Positions 31,670-40,989 are shown, numbered from the stretch's first letter. The stretch is DNA of 64,000 bases from Faecalimonas sp. (GCA_020024645.1 JAHHTN010000001.1:46022-110021), one strand, 5' to 3'. Made by a program: numbers and translations. Notes: generated by a model not told the origin, from the sequence alone.

Positions 31670-32953
31670 CTATCTTGCACTTAAGTAACCGAAACCTGTT
31701 TCATTTGTTGCTCCGGTAATTGCTTGAATTTCAACTTCAATTGTTCCGTCGTCATGCAAACTGTGTTCATTACCTCCGGCAATTGTATTAACATAATCTA
31801 ATGTTCCGATAACTTTGTCAAGTTTTGGAAGAACAATTACCTGGTTAGCATTTCCACCTGTTACTACTGCATCTGCTGCTGCATCCGCATCTGCTAATGA
31901 TTGAGACTTACCGTCACGTCCAGCATATTCATCAGTAATAATAACAGTCTTAATTCCTTCTGCTTCGATTTTCTTACAGTTCATGATAAGGTCTGTATCT
32001 GGATTACCAAATCCCTCCTGAGATACAACAACACCATCAAGATCTAATAAACGACATAATTTTGCTGTCCAATCAGATGAACGTTGTTTATCAGCTAAAT
32101 ATACATTTTCATTTGTTAAAATGTGTGCCACAAAATTAAGTGTTTTTCCGTGTTCTGCAAACAAATCATGTACAACCGGGTTGTTTTCATGAACATATGT
32201 TGGGTTTTTATCACAAGCAGATACACAGTTACCTGATACGATTGCACCATCCATAACTTCTGTTGGTGTCATCATTGTAGATAATGTTTTCTTTGCATCT
32301 ACTCCATATACATATGTATCATGTAATAATCCCTGTGATTGCAACATCTGTACATATGCAACTCTTGGAAGTCCAGGTAATTTCTCAGCACCTTCCATAA
32401 TGCCATATGTTTCAAACACTTCTGTTGAATCTGGTGTCAATTCACGTGCTAATTCTCCAAGATATACTGCAACTCTAAATCCAGCAAATCTTACTGCTGG
32501 TTCATAATCATGTTGTTTTAATCCATCAACTGGTTCACAAACAACAACTAAATTGTTCAATTTTGAGAAAGGTGTATAGTCCGCTCCAGGACCTGTCATA
32601 TCAATAATACCTTCTTGGAACCCAACAATTTTACCTGCTGTTACAACAGCCATTCCTTTCAATGCATATGTTTTTCCTTCACCAACTGTATCTACCTTGT
32701 TGATTACTCCTGGGAATACCCCGCCTCTTCCTTCAACTTTAACTCGTGGTTCAATAACGTCTTTAACAGGTGTAATTCTTACGCTTTCACCCGGTCTTGC
32801 AATATCTAATTTACAACTTTTGATTTTTTCGTCCTCAAGAACGATTGCTTTTACAGCCTCTTCATCAACATAAAGCACTCCGTCTTCAATTTTTGATTCC
32901 GGACCAAATTGAATATCTTTAATGTTAATGTGCCCTAATTCTAATCTCCTCAC
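31670..32953 (-). CDS. grdE: Glycine reductase protein B proprotein GrdE (pyruvoyl type)
   Basis: Proprotein that self-cleaves to two chains of protein B, leaving a pyruvoyl group that binds glycine. The 427 residues begin with GTG, 8 nt from AAAGGAGGT. Blocks include VEGRGGVFPGVINKVDTVGEGKTY. The cleavage cysteine is Cys243 in SGNCVSACDKN, very close to the Cys242 known for C. sticklandii. Segments such as LHDTYVYG and EVMDGAI parallel PrdA (MHDNLILP, EVLDGCI). It lies downstream of grdX and upstream of grdB. Confidence 0.94.
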   Translation of the reverse strand: MRRLELGHINIKDIQFGPESKIEDGVLYVDEEAVKAIVLEDEKIKSCKLDIARPGESVRITPVKDVIEPRVKVEGRGGVFPGVINKVDTVGEGKTYALKGMAVVTAGKIVGFQEGIIDMTGPGADYTPFSKLNNLVVVCEPVDGLKQHDYEPAVRFAGFRVAVYLGELARELTPDSTEVFETYGIMEGAEKLPGLPRVAYVQMLQSQGLLHDTYVYGVDAKKTLSTMMTPTEVMDGAIVSGNCVSACDKNPTYVHENNPVVHDLFAEHGKTLNFVAHILTNENVYLADKQRSSDWTAKLCRLLDLDGVVVSQEGFGNPDTDLIMNCKKIEAEGIKTVIITDEYAGRDGKSQSLADADAAADAVVTGGNANQVIVLPKLDKVIGTLDYVNTIAGGNEHSLHDDGTIEVEIQAITGATNETGFGYLSAR

Positions 32954-33017
32954 TGTAAATTACCTCCTTTGATTTGTGTTTATATTACTTTAAGCACTTT
33001 GCGTGCCAGAGTACCTT

Positions 33018-33401
33018 TTACCATGCCGTTGCAGACGGCAGTGCACTGCTAATCAGTGTGTAATCAATATATTGGAAATCATCATAAACATCTTCAGCAT
33101 ATTTATCTGATTTGAATTCAAATTTACCACAGGATTGAATAGCCTGTTCTATAATTTTTACCGAATCTTGATTTAACCTTTGTACCTTCTTCGAAATCAT
33201 AATTGATTTATATGGCGTTTCATTCGGTTTAACACTTCCGGAAAGTGGATGTGTTAAAAGTTCGTGCCCTTTATAAATATAATCTCGAACTTTTTTCAAT
33301 GTATCTTCATAAGAAATATCTTCATATTCTACTGTATATTCTTGTCCTAATTTTTCTACTATAAGAGGATTGTTTGTTAAAATAATAAAATCTGCTTTCA
33401 T
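33018..33401 (-). CDS. grdX: GrdX, glycine reductase accessory protein
   Basis: Conserved first gene of many grd operons, with a role not defined to my knowledge. The 127-residue soluble protein starts MKADFIILTNNPLIVEKLG with an AGGTGA site and contains HPLSGSVKPNETPYKSIM and DDFQYIDYTLISSALP. A longer reading would put its start inside the riboswitch terminator stem, so the ATG at 33401 is right. It is the first gene controlled by the glycine riboswitch. Confidence 0.88.
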   Translation of the reverse strand: MKADFIILTNNPLIVEKLGQEYTVEYEDISYEDTLKKVRDYIYKGHELLTHPLSGSVKPNETPYKSIMISKKVQRLNQDSVKIIEQAIQSCGKFEFKSDKYAEDVYDDFQYIDYTLISSALPSATAW

Positions 33402-33423
33402 GTTTTCACCTGTCTGTCTTTTA

Positions 33424-33478
33424 ATAAAAATGGGACGGTTTAACGCAACACTTCCTTTATTGCCTTTAAGCCGTCCCA
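33424..33478 (-). terminator. Riboswitch-controlled terminator before grdX
   Basis: Arms 33466-33478 and 33431-33443 pair over 13 positions (one mismatch) and are followed on the minus strand by TTTTTAT. The stem lies between the glycine aptamer and the grdX start. It fits a switch in which glycine binding prevents termination. Confidence 0.85.
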
Positions 33479-33484
33479 CCTGTT

Positions 33485-33610
33485 CCAGTGTTCATTACAC
33501 AACACTTGGTTCAGAGCATGGTCCGCTTTTTGCTCCTTTTGCCTGAAAGTTTCACCCAACACTGACGTTTGTTAGGCTTGCATCTTCGGCGGTCATTTGA
33601 CTCTCTCACA
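33485..33610 (-). ncRNA. Glycine riboswitch (one clear aptamer) controlling grdXEB and downstream genes
   Basis: On the minus strand the conserved blocks are in order: the AGAGAG entry (around 33609), GCCGAAG (33590-33584), then UUUCAGGCAAAAGGAGC (33548-33532) and the closing GCGGAC with a 3' CUCU (near 33512). One aptamer is clear. The hairpin just downstream (about 33485-33510) could be a vestigial second aptamer. With the terminator at 33424-33478 it would turn on glycine reductase when glycine is present. It lies downstream of the symporter gene, so that gene is not under its control. Confidence 0.85.
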
Positions 33611-33646
33611 AAAAACATCTTCCCATTTTTCTAAATCTTCGTTATT

Positions 33647-35044
33647 CTATTTTTTCTTTTTCATCTGATTTGGCTTAAAGTTTTGGTAATAATCATTATG
33701 TACTTTCTTAACCATTCCACTTAACGCCCATAAACCAATAACGTTCGGAATTACCATTGCACTGTTGAAACAGTCTGCCATATTCCATACAAGATCAACT
33801 TTTTGTGCTGAACCAACAATAATACATGCTGCAACAATCACTGCATAAACTTTTACAGCTTTACTTCCGAACAAGTACTTGATATTTGCTTCACCGAAGA
33901 AATACCATCCGATGATTGTTGAAAATGCAAAGAAGAACATACAGATTGCAATGAAAATTTCTCCGCCTTTTCCAAATACGCTTGAGAATCCTACCTGTGT
34001 TAAAGCAGTTCCTGTATAAGCCGCTTTTGTAAGAGGGTCAATTTTTCCAACCATACCACTTGTAAGAATTACAAGAGCTGTCAATGTAAGAACAACAAAT
34101 GTATCAATAAATACGCCCATCATTGCTACAAAACCTTGTTCTGCTGGATGATCTACTTTAGCAACCGCATGTGCGTGAGGTGTCGAACCCATACCAGCTT
34201 CGTTAGAGAATAAACCTCGTCCAATACCTCGAGCCATTGCCTTTTGTACTGTCCATCCTGCCACACCACCTGCAAGTGCCTGTGGACTAAATGCACCAAC
34301 AAAAATATCATGGAATGCTTTTGGAATCATATTACCATTTGCAATAATAACAACTAATGCACCAATAATATAAAATCCAGCCATGATCGGAACAATTTTC
34401 TCTGTGAGGGAAGCAATTCTTGAAATACCTCCAACAAATACAAACATAGAAATTGCTGCAACAATAACACCAATAATCCAAGGATTAACGCCAAACGCTG
34501 TTCCAAATGCATCACTGATAGAGTTTGACTGTACTGCATTCCCCATGAAACCTAATGCAAATACAATAAGTACTGCAAAAATTCCTGCAAGAACTTTTCC
34601 GAATGTTCCTTTGAACGCTGCTCTGATGTAATAAACAGGACCACCTGTTACAACACCATCATCACCGACTTGTTTGTACTTCTGAGCCATTAACGCTTCG
34701 GCATAAATAGTAGCCATTCCCAAGAAAGCACTGAGCCACATCCAAAAGATTGCACCTGGACCACCCATGGCAATTGCAGTTGCTGCACCAGCAAGGTTAC
34801 CTGTACCAACCTGTGCCGCAATTGCCGTCGCTAATGCTTGGAAAGATGACATTCCGTCTTTGCCGGCTTTTCCGCTCTTCTTAAACAAACCGCCAAACGT
34901 CCGCTTCCAACCTTCACCAAATCCTCTAATTTGAATGAAGCCAAGGCTGAAAGTAAACCATAAACCTGTACCTACGAGCGCAACGATAAGAATCTTATCT
35001 GCAAGTACGCCCTGAATCGCCAATACAATTTTGTTTAAATCCAA
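33647..35044 (-). CDS. Sodium:alanine/glycine symporter (AGCS family)
   Basis: Membrane transporter of about 465 residues with ten to eleven spans, importing alanine or glycine with sodium. Family marks are GTGNLAGAATAIAMGGPGAIFWMW and GRGLFSNEAGMGSTPHAHA in the central part. The start is a TTG (LDLNKIV), 7 nt after AGGAGGG. A farther upstream TTG start would place that site inside the coding region. Located next to glycine reductase, glycine is the likely substrate. It has its own promoter and lies upstream of the riboswitch. Confidence 0.88.
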   Translation of the reverse strand: MDLNKIVLAIQGVLADKILIVALVGTGLWFTFSLGFIQIRGFGEGWKRTFGGLFKKSGKAGKDGMSSFQALATAIAAQVGTGNLAGAATAIAMGGPGAIFWMWLSAFLGMATIYAEALMAQKYKQVGDDGVVTGGPVYYIRAAFKGTFGKVLAGIFAVLIVFALGFMGNAVQSNSISDAFGTAFGVNPWIIGVIVAAISMFVFVGGISRIASLTEKIVPIMAGFYIIGALVVIIANGNMIPKAFHDIFVGAFSPQALAGGVAGWTVQKAMARGIGRGLFSNEAGMGSTPHAHAVAKVDHPAEQGFVAMMGVFIDTFVVLTLTALVILTSGMVGKIDPLTKAAYTGTALTQVGFSSVFGKGGEIFIAICMFFFAFSTIIGWYFFGEANIKYLFGSKAVKVYAVIVAACIIVGSAQKVDLVWNMADCFNSAMVIPNVIGLWALSGMVKKVHNDYYQNFKPNQMKKKK

Positions 35045-35095
35045 ACAAATCCCTCCTCTTATAAATGTCCTCAATAGACATTGTTTATGCTATAT

Positions 35096-35124
35096 ATAAT
35101 ACTGCATTTTGATAAAAAGTTCAA
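35096..35124 (-). promoter_or_regulatory. Sigma-A promoter of the symporter gene
   Basis: TTGAAC (35124-35119) and TATTAT (35101-35096) have a 17-nt spacer on the minus strand, and the start would lie about 45 nt before the TTG start codon. No riboswitch-like structure lies between them. Confidence 0.65.
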
Positions 35125-35249
35125 TAAATTTGCATAAATCCGATTTTTTTTGTTAGTTTTTTCATAATCTTTTCAACCAAAAGCCATTTTATAGCATTTA
35201 CTATTATAGATTTTTTCTATATTTATGCACTTTGCACATAGACAAAAAA

Positions 35250-35269
35250 AGAGGGCTTATATGCCCTCT
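35250..35269 (-). terminator. Terminator of the csd-yedE-tusA-DUF3343 operon
   Basis: A 7-bp GC-rich stem (35250-35256/35263-35269) with a 6-nt loop is followed by seven T's on the minus strand. It separates this operon from the symporter promoter. Confidence 0.85.
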
Positions 35270-35282
35270 TCTTTCATCTTAC

Positions 35283-35519
35283 TCACACCATACATTCATG
35301 CATTTCTTCTTCTTCAATTCCCACTTCTTCCATTACATCTTTCATGTGATTTAACTCTGCTAATTCAGTGCACCATGATAGTCCACAACCTGCAGAAATA
35401 CTCCTTGGAACAGGAATCAACCTTCCTGAAACTTGATATTTCTTACATACTTTTTCCATCGCCATTGCATCAGCTGTTGTATGGAATGTTACAACTAATT
35501 TTAATTCTTTCTTTCTCAT
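35283..35519 (-). CDS. DUF3343-like small protein, putative selenium/sulfur carrier
   Basis: The 78-residue protein resembles DUF3343 proteins that accompany selenium or sulfur metabolism genes. The N-terminal KLVVTFHTTADAMAMEKVCKK and the cysteine-containing loop ISAGCGLSWC are its landmarks. It may carry persulfide or selenide on those cysteines, but this is inference. The ATG at 35519 begins just after the stop of the TusA-like gene, with an alternative TTG three codons upstream inside it, pointing to coupled translation. It is the last gene of the csd operon. Confidence 0.75.
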   Translation of the reverse strand: MRKKELKLVVTFHTTADAMAMEKVCKKYQVSGRLIPVPRSISAGCGLSWCTELAELNHMKDVMEEVGIEEEEMHECMV

Positions 35520-35520
35520 T

Positions 35521-35724
35521 TTACTCAATTATAATTTCGAATTCCGAGCCTTTCTCCGTAGAAGTCGTTTTCTTTCCATGGTCTTTAGCATATTTTTCTA
35601 CATTTGCCCTTTGATATGGTTCACTCACCAGCACTTTAATAGGACCATTTGTTATTTTTAACGCTTCTGCTGTCAACATAATTGGTTCTGGACAAGAAAG
35701 TCCTCTTGCATCTACTTCTTTCAT
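35521..35724 (-). CDS. TusA-like sulfur/selenium carrier protein
   Basis: The 67-residue protein is a TusA/SirA domain. It starts MKEVDARGLSCPEPIML, with the CPxP motif whose cysteine forms a persulfide or perselenide. It would accept sulfur or selenium from the cysteine desulfurase-like enzyme upstream and pass it on. Together with yedE it matches the yedE-yedF pairs known from selenium-using bacteria. A second, longer YedF is encoded at 43481-44083. Confidence 0.9.
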   Translation of the reverse strand: MKEVDARGLSCPEPIMLTAEALKITNGPIKVLVSEPYQRANVEKYAKDHGKKTTSTEKGSEFEIIIE

Positions 35725-35767
35725 ATTTTTCCTTCTTTCCTAGCGTATCACACTTTTCTTTTTATTT

Positions 35768-36865
35768 CTAGTTGCTTTTTCTCTTATTCCCAACAAAAGC
35801 AATGGCAAATAATACTACAACACAAACAATCGCTGCCACCTTTCCTTCTATAGACGGTCCTCCCATCACTGCAGTTACCCCTTTTGTTGCGGGAGCTGCT
35901 GATGATGATACCAACTTCAAATTATGACAAATTGCTGCCCCAACAAAAAGTCCTGCTACTGTAATCGCCGCATCCGAAGAACCTTGTCCCGCTAAAACAA
36001 GTTGCCTTAAAGGGCATCCACCTGCAAGTGTCGCTGCAAAACCTACAATATACATTCCAAGAATATTCCATATATGTTGTGAATGTGCCACAGGATTCCC
36101 CGTAAAACTAAAAGAAAAGTTTCCCGTTACCACATTATAAATAAGCATGATAAAAAATACTCCCGCAATTACTGTAAATAAATCAAAGTTTTTCATTAGG
36201 TAAATATCTCGAATACTTCCTGCAAAACACATTCTCGATTTTTGTGCAAAAACTCCAAATACAAGTCCTCCAATTAAAGCAATCCAAATTGGTGCATGCA
36301 TACTTCCGGGTCCTGTTTGACTGCTGTGCAATAATGGAGAACCAATCAAAACAAGTAACAAAAGTCCAACCAGAAGAAATGGTAGAATTACTCCACTTGT
36401 TTTATTTGTTTCATGTGCTCTTCCTAAACTAAATCCCTTTTTCAATGCTATTGAGCCTGTAATAATTCCTCCTATAAAACCAATTAAAGCTATATACGCA
36501 TTTAAGTCACCTGCCGACATACGAATTACCATACGAAGTGGGCAACCTAAAAATAACAAAGACCCAATCATAATCATCATTCCAAGTAGAAAACGAATCA
36601 TCGGTGATGAACCTGCTGTAGAACGATATTCTTTTGTTATCACAGAAATTAAAAATGCTCCCAGTACAATACCTATAATTTCTGGTCTTACATATTGTAC
36701 AATTGCCGCCTGATGCATTCCCAATGCTCCTGCTGTATCACGAATAAAACAAGCAACACAAATAGCCATGTTCCCCGGATTTCCTGTCACAGCCAATATA
36801 ACTGCTACAACTCCACAAATAATACCTGCGATACCTAATTTGATTTTTGAATCTGATAAACTCAT
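35768..36865 (-). CDS. yedE: YedE-type selenium metabolism membrane transporter
   Basis: Polytopic membrane protein of 365 residues of the YeeE/YedE (FdhT) family, proposed to import thiosulfate or a selenium compound. Conserved cysteine motifs lie at or in membrane segments: CVACFIRD, CPLRMVIRM, SRMCFAGSIRD and GGCPLRQLVLAG. The Cys-Pro-Leu-Arg repeats are typical. It stands between the desulfurase-like gene and the TusA carrier, so substrate could be handed directly to TusA. The exact substrate remains unproved. Confidence 0.85.
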   Translation of the reverse strand: MSLSDSKIKLGIAGIICGVVAVILAVTGNPGNMAICVACFIRDTAGALGMHQAAIVQYVRPEIIGIVLGAFLISVITKEYRSTAGSSPMIRFLLGMMIMIGSLLFLGCPLRMVIRMSAGDLNAYIALIGFIGGIITGSIALKKGFSLGRAHETNKTSGVILPFLLVGLLLLVLIGSPLLHSSQTGPGSMHAPIWIALIGGLVFGVFAQKSRMCFAGSIRDIYLMKNFDLFTVIAGVFFIMLIYNVVTGNFSFSFTGNPVAHSQHIWNILGMYIVGFAATLAGGCPLRQLVLAGQGSSDAAITVAGLFVGAAICHNLKLVSSSAAPATKGVTAVMGGPSIEGKVAAIVCVVVLFAIAFVGNKRKSN

Positions 36866-36880
36866 CTTCCTTCCTCCTCA

Positions 36881-38020
36881 CTATTCTTCCTGTGCTAATT
36901 CTTCAATTGCCTGAATTGCAATTGCAATTTCTTCTTCTGTATTGTAGTGAGAAAAACTAAATCTAACCGCACCTTGTTCTACTGTTCCAAGTGCCTTATG
37001 CATAAGTGGTGCGCAATGTGCACCTGGTCTTGTAGAAATATTATATGTCATAAGCAGTTCATCACTTACTTCAGAAGAATCATATTCTCCAATATTCAGT
37101 GTCACTATTGGACATCTTTTTTTGGTACTAAAATCCCCATATACTTTTATATTTGGTATATCTTTCACTCCGTAATAAAATCTCCACATAAGTGCAAGTT
37201 CTTTATCCCTAATTGCTTCCATACCTATTTTTTGTACATAAGAAACACCTGCTCCAAGTCCAGCTATTCCATGTCCATTTAGCGTACCCGCTTCTAATGC
37301 TGTAGGCATTTCTTGCGGGTGATGTGTATTATAGGTATCCACTCCACTTCCACCACATTTCAAAGGTTTCAAATTCATGCCTCTTCTGACATACATCCCA
37401 CCTGTTCCCTGTGGTCCTAACAATCCTTTATGCCCTGTAAAACAAAGAATATCAATTCCCATTTCCTGTACATCTATCGGATAAACGCCTGCTGTCTGAG
37501 ATGCATCTACGATAAATCGCAAACCATATTTTTTTGCTATTTTTCCTATTCGGTTTACGTCAAGCATATTTCCTGTCAAATTAGATGCATGCGTACATAC
37601 TATCGCTTTTGTGTTCGCTTTGATTTCTTTCTCAAAATCTTCATAACAAATTCTTCCCTTTTTATCAGCCGAAAGTATAGTTAATTCAACGCCTTTTTCC
37701 TGCATCTCGTATAACGGTCTTAACACTGAATTATGTTCCATTTGTGTTGTTATTACATGGTCTTTAGGTTGTAAAAACCCTTTAATAGCAATATTCAAAC
37801 TCTCCGTGGAATTATTTGTAAATACAATCTCTTTCGGACTTTCCGCTCCAAAAAATTGTGATAAAATTTCTCTTGTCTCATAAATTGTTCTAGAAGCATC
37901 TAACGAAGCTCTGTGTGCTCCTCTCCCTGCATTTCCCATCGAATTCATCGCTTGTACAACAGCATCTATAACTTCTTTTGGCTTATGCATAGTTGTTGCC
38001 GCATTATCCATATATATCAT
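36881..38020 (-). CDS. Class V aminotransferase, cysteine desulfurase/selenocysteine lyase-like
   Basis: PLP enzyme of 379 residues. It starts MIYMDNAATTMHKPKEVID, has the PLP lysine in FTGHKGLLGP and the catalytic cysteine in RPGAHCAPLMHK. It may release sulfur from cysteine or selenium from selenocysteine and deliver it to TusA. As first gene of the csd-yedE-tusA-DUF3343 operon it is most likely the selenium-mobilising enzyme of this organism. The assignment as Csd/SufS-like is firm but the natural substrate is inferred. Confidence 0.85.
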   Translation of the reverse strand: MIYMDNAATTMHKPKEVIDAVVQAMNSMGNAGRGAHRASLDASRTIYETREILSQFFGAESPKEIVFTNNSTESLNIAIKGFLQPKDHVITTQMEHNSVLRPLYEMQEKGVELTILSADKKGRICYEDFEKEIKANTKAIVCTHASNLTGNMLDVNRIGKIAKKYGLRFIVDASQTAGVYPIDVQEMGIDILCFTGHKGLLGPQGTGGMYVRRGMNLKPLKCGGSGVDTYNTHHPQEMPTALEAGTLNGHGIAGLGAGVSYVQKIGMEAIRDKELALMWRFYYGVKDIPNIKVYGDFSTKKRCPIVTLNIGEYDSSEVSDELLMTYNISTRPGAHCAPLMHKALGTVEQGAVRFSFSHYNTEEEIAIAIQAIEELAQEE

Positions 38021-38101
38021 ATTTTGTCCCTCTTCTCTTCCATTGCTATTTTCATTATACCTCTGCTCTAAATTCCAGTCTAATCGAAAACTATAATAAA
38101 A

Positions 38102-38140
38102 AACAGTGTATCTATAGGTTTTTCCTATAAATACACTGTT
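38102..38140 (-). terminator. Terminator after the selenium regulator gene
   Basis: A long stem (38102-38111/38131-38140 plus 38113-38118/38124-38129, with one mismatch) and a 5-nt loop are followed on the minus strand by a T-rich run. It ends the yedF-selD-selA-selB-lysR operon. Confidence 0.85.
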
Positions 38141-38146
38141 TCTGTT

Positions 38147-39046
38147 TTAATCGCTATACGTTTCTTTTACCATTTTTATAAATTTTTCTATCACATGAGA
38201 TAATTTAATATCTTTATTATATACCACATAGATATCTCTAATATTTTCACCCTTTGTTAACGAAAATCCTAAGAGTTTTCCATTTTCTATTTCCCTTCTT
38301 GCTGCTAATTTTGAAATAATCGATATGCCCATCCCGCTTTCAACTAAGCATTTAATTGTTTCTTGATTTTCAATACTAGCAATAATATTCAATTCTTCTA
38401 TACGAATCCCTTTCTTTTTCAACTGTTTCTCTGCTTCTTTTCTTGTCCCTGAACCTTCTTCTCTCATAATAATCGGCTCTTTCTGAATCCATTCCGCATA
38501 ATTATCATTCTTTTGTAAACTTCTAAAATGTTCCTTATTCGGTGTAATTATAATCAACTCATCTTCATAAAATGGAATATATCTACATTGTTTTCTATCT
38601 AACATAGTTCCTGTAAACCCTATGTCCGTCTTCCGATCAATGACCTGTTCCACAACATTTGTACTATCTGTCTCTTTTATTGCAAACTGTTCTTTTGGAT
38701 ATTTATCGCTAAATTTAGCAAGTACTTTAGGAAGCAAATACTGAGCAGGTATGGTAGAAGCTGATATTGTAATACAGTTTTTTCTTTTTCCCTCACAGAA
38801 AAATATATCTCCAATTTCTCTTTCTAAGTCCACCATTTTTTTTGCGCATTCATAAAGTTTTTCCCCTTCAATAGAAAGGTTTACTTCTTTCGTATTTCTA
38901 ACAAACAAACGTGTATTCAATTCTTTTTCTAAAGAAGATATATGAGCACTAATTGTTGGTTGTGTCAGATATAACTCTTTAGCTGCCTTAGAAAAACTTT
39001 TCTTTTCCGCAACATATACAAATGCCTCTAATTGTTTTAAATTCAT
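38147..39046 (-). CDS. LysR-family regulator of the selenium operon
   Basis: The 299-residue protein has the LysR winged helix at 1-60 (LKQLEAFVYVAEKKSFSKAAKELYLTQPTISAHI) and a periplasmic-binding-like effector domain (TIPAQYLLPKVLAKF, VESGMGISIISKLAA). It overlaps the selB stop by one base and is the final gene of the sel operon. LysR regulators in this place are known from other selenium-using Clostridia. An effector such as a selenium or sulfur compound is inferred. It may control the sel or csd operon. Confidence 0.88.
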   Translation of the reverse strand: MNLKQLEAFVYVAEKKSFSKAAKELYLTQPTISAHISSLEKELNTRLFVRNTKEVNLSIEGEKLYECAKKMVDLEREIGDIFFCEGKRKNCITISASTIPAQYLLPKVLAKFSDKYPKEQFAIKETDSTNVVEQVIDRKTDIGFTGTMLDRKQCRYIPFYEDELIIITPNKEHFRSLQKNDNYAEWIQKEPIIMREEGSGTRKEAEKQLKKKGIRIEELNIIASIENQETIKCLVESGMGISIISKLAARREIENGKLLGFSLTKGENIRDIYVVYNKDIKLSHVIEKFIKMVKETYSD

Positions 39047-40959
39047 TAATATGCTACCCTTTCACTTTCTGTACCATTTCTCTTCGTTATTTTTATGTTG
39101 TCCATATATTCTACAATTAATTTAGCATTTTTTCTGCTTGTTTCCAAAGCATCTCTAATCTCTGCCATTGTAATTAAGTCTTTTTCTTTAAGCAACGAAC
39201 ATATAATTTCTTTTGAATGTTCTATATAAGAGGTGAGCGTATATAATTCTTCTCCTAATTTAACAATCTTTTTTTCTTCTACAAGAAGCAAAAGGATATC
39301 TTCCACCACTTCAAATGATACCGTTCCAAAATCTACTTCTGAAACTTTCGGAAAATCAAGTCCTGCCTTTTCAAATGTGTCTAGCAATTTTTCTTCCACT
39401 TGCTGATATACACAATCTTTCACAATTTCATGCTGTGGAAGGCTTAAAAACTCATTTCTTCTTTTCATGACGCCTTCTTCCACAAGGCTTTCTAAATATA
39501 AATCAAATACATTCGGCTTAACTTTTTTAAGAAAAGTCATATGAATTTCCGCTTTTTGCATTCCGTACCGATACAAATGTGTCGCATGATATCCTTGCAA
39601 AATTTTTATCATTTTACTTTGTAACGCCTGATCATTGTCTCTATGCCATGTGTAACTATCCTTCTTCATATGAAAAACTTTAATAATCTCTTTATTTTGC
39701 AAAGTTTCCACATCTTTTTTCACTTCATCTAAAGATAATGCTGTCATTTTCGCCAATTCCCCTATAGTCAGCATCTCATCTTTACTGTTTCTAATATGCA
39801 TTTCAATAATATCTTCTGTAGAACCTGATTCTTTTTGTCTTAACTCTTCGATTACATCTTCTTGGAAACGTTTTTTCTTTGTAGGATTCGGCTCAATAAC
39901 TACACCTCCACCTATAGTTTCCATAGGCGAATAAAAACGAACAATAAATTTGTCCCCTCTTCTAAGAGCAATCTCTTCCTCTAGCCTAAGCTGTACATAT
40001 CCGCTTTCTCCTGGACCAATCTCTTCTTTATCGAGTAATACTGCTCGACATAAGATTTCACTTGTTCCTGTAAATAAATGTAATCTTGTGTGATTTGTTA
40101 AAATGCGCATAGCGGACGGAAGTATATTCATTTTCACGTCCAAAAGCATTGTATTTTTCATATTATTCGGTGGTGCAAGAACACACCCTCTATGTATCTC
40201 ACTTTTTTTCATATTAGAAATATTGATTGCCACACGCTGTCCTGCATAACATTTATCTACATTTTCCCCATGTACTTGAATACTTCTAATTTTACATTCT
40301 TTCCCTATTGGATACATCTGCAAAGTATCTTCCTTGCATATCGTTCCAGCAAGAAGGGTCCCTGTAACAATCGTTCCAAAACCTGATAGCGAAAACACAC
40401 GATCCACTGGAAGTCGAGGAATCGTATATATATCTTTTTCCACAACCTCATCTGTTGTTAAACGTTCTATCATTTCAATTAATTCCGAAATCCCTTGACC
40501 TGTTGCTGCTGAAACTTTCACAACTGGCGCTTTTTCAAGAAAAGTTCCTTGCAATTCTTCCTGAATTTCTTCCTCCACAAGTTCAAGCCATTCTTCATCA
40601 ACCAAATCACATTTATTCAATACAAGTATACTCTTTTCGATACCCAATTCACCTAAAATATCCATATGTTCTCTTGTCTGTGGCATAATTCCTTCATCTG
40701 CTGCTACCACAAGCATAACTAAGTCCATTCCAACAACACCTGCTACCATGTTATTAATGAACTTTTCATGTCCCGGAACATCAATAATCCCAACTCTATC
40801 TCCACTTTTTAAATCAAAATAAGTAAATCCCAAATCAATGGTAATTCCTCTTCGTTGTTCTTCTTCCCAACGGTCTGTATTTCTTCCCGTCAGAGCTTTT
40901 ATCAGCGTTGTTTTTCCATGATCTATATGCCCCGCTGTTCCAATAATGATATTTTTCAT
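39046..40959 (-). CDS. selB: Selenocysteine-specific elongation factor SelB
   Basis: Brings Sec-tRNA to UGA codons by binding the mRNA SECIS hairpin. The 637-residue protein has the GTPase domain (GTAGHIDHGKTTL, DRWEEEQRRGITIDLGF, DVPGHEKFINNM, NKCD), EF-Tu-like domains II and III, and C-terminal winged-helix domains (from about 400) that contact the SECIS stem-loop. All G motifs are intact. It lies between selA and lysR and serves grdA, grdB, prdB and selD. Confidence 0.97.
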   Translation of the reverse strand: MKNIIIGTAGHIDHGKTTLIKALTGRNTDRWEEEQRRGITIDLGFTYFDLKSGDRVGIIDVPGHEKFINNMVAGVVGMDLVMLVVAADEGIMPQTREHMDILGELGIEKSILVLNKCDLVDEEWLELVEEEIQEELQGTFLEKAPVVKVSAATGQGISELIEMIERLTTDEVVEKDIYTIPRLPVDRVFSLSGFGTIVTGTLLAGTICKEDTLQMYPIGKECKIRSIQVHGENVDKCYAGQRVAINISNMKKSEIHRGCVLAPPNNMKNTMLLDVKMNILPSAMRILTNHTRLHLFTGTSEILCRAVLLDKEEIGPGESGYVQLRLEEEIALRRGDKFIVRFYSPMETIGGGVVIEPNPTKKKRFQEDVIEELRQKESGSTEDIIEMHIRNSKDEMLTIGELAKMTALSLDEVKKDVETLQNKEIIKVFHMKKDSYTWHRDNDQALQSKMIKILQGYHATHLYRYGMQKAEIHMTFLKKVKPNVFDLYLESLVEEGVMKRRNEFLSLPQHEIVKDCVYQQVEEKLLDTFEKAGLDFPKVSEVDFGTVSFEVVEDILLLLVEEKKIVKLGEELYTLTSYIEHSKEIICSLLKEKDLITMAEIRDALETSRKNAKLIVEYMDNIKITKRNGTESERVAY

Positions 40960-40989
40960 ATCTATTTAGCCTTTCTTCTCGCCCTACCA

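Noticed and set aside
33402..33479. Longer GrdX starting 26 codons earlier
   Set aside because: The extra codons are the riboswitch terminator stem. The Met at 33401 gives the family start.
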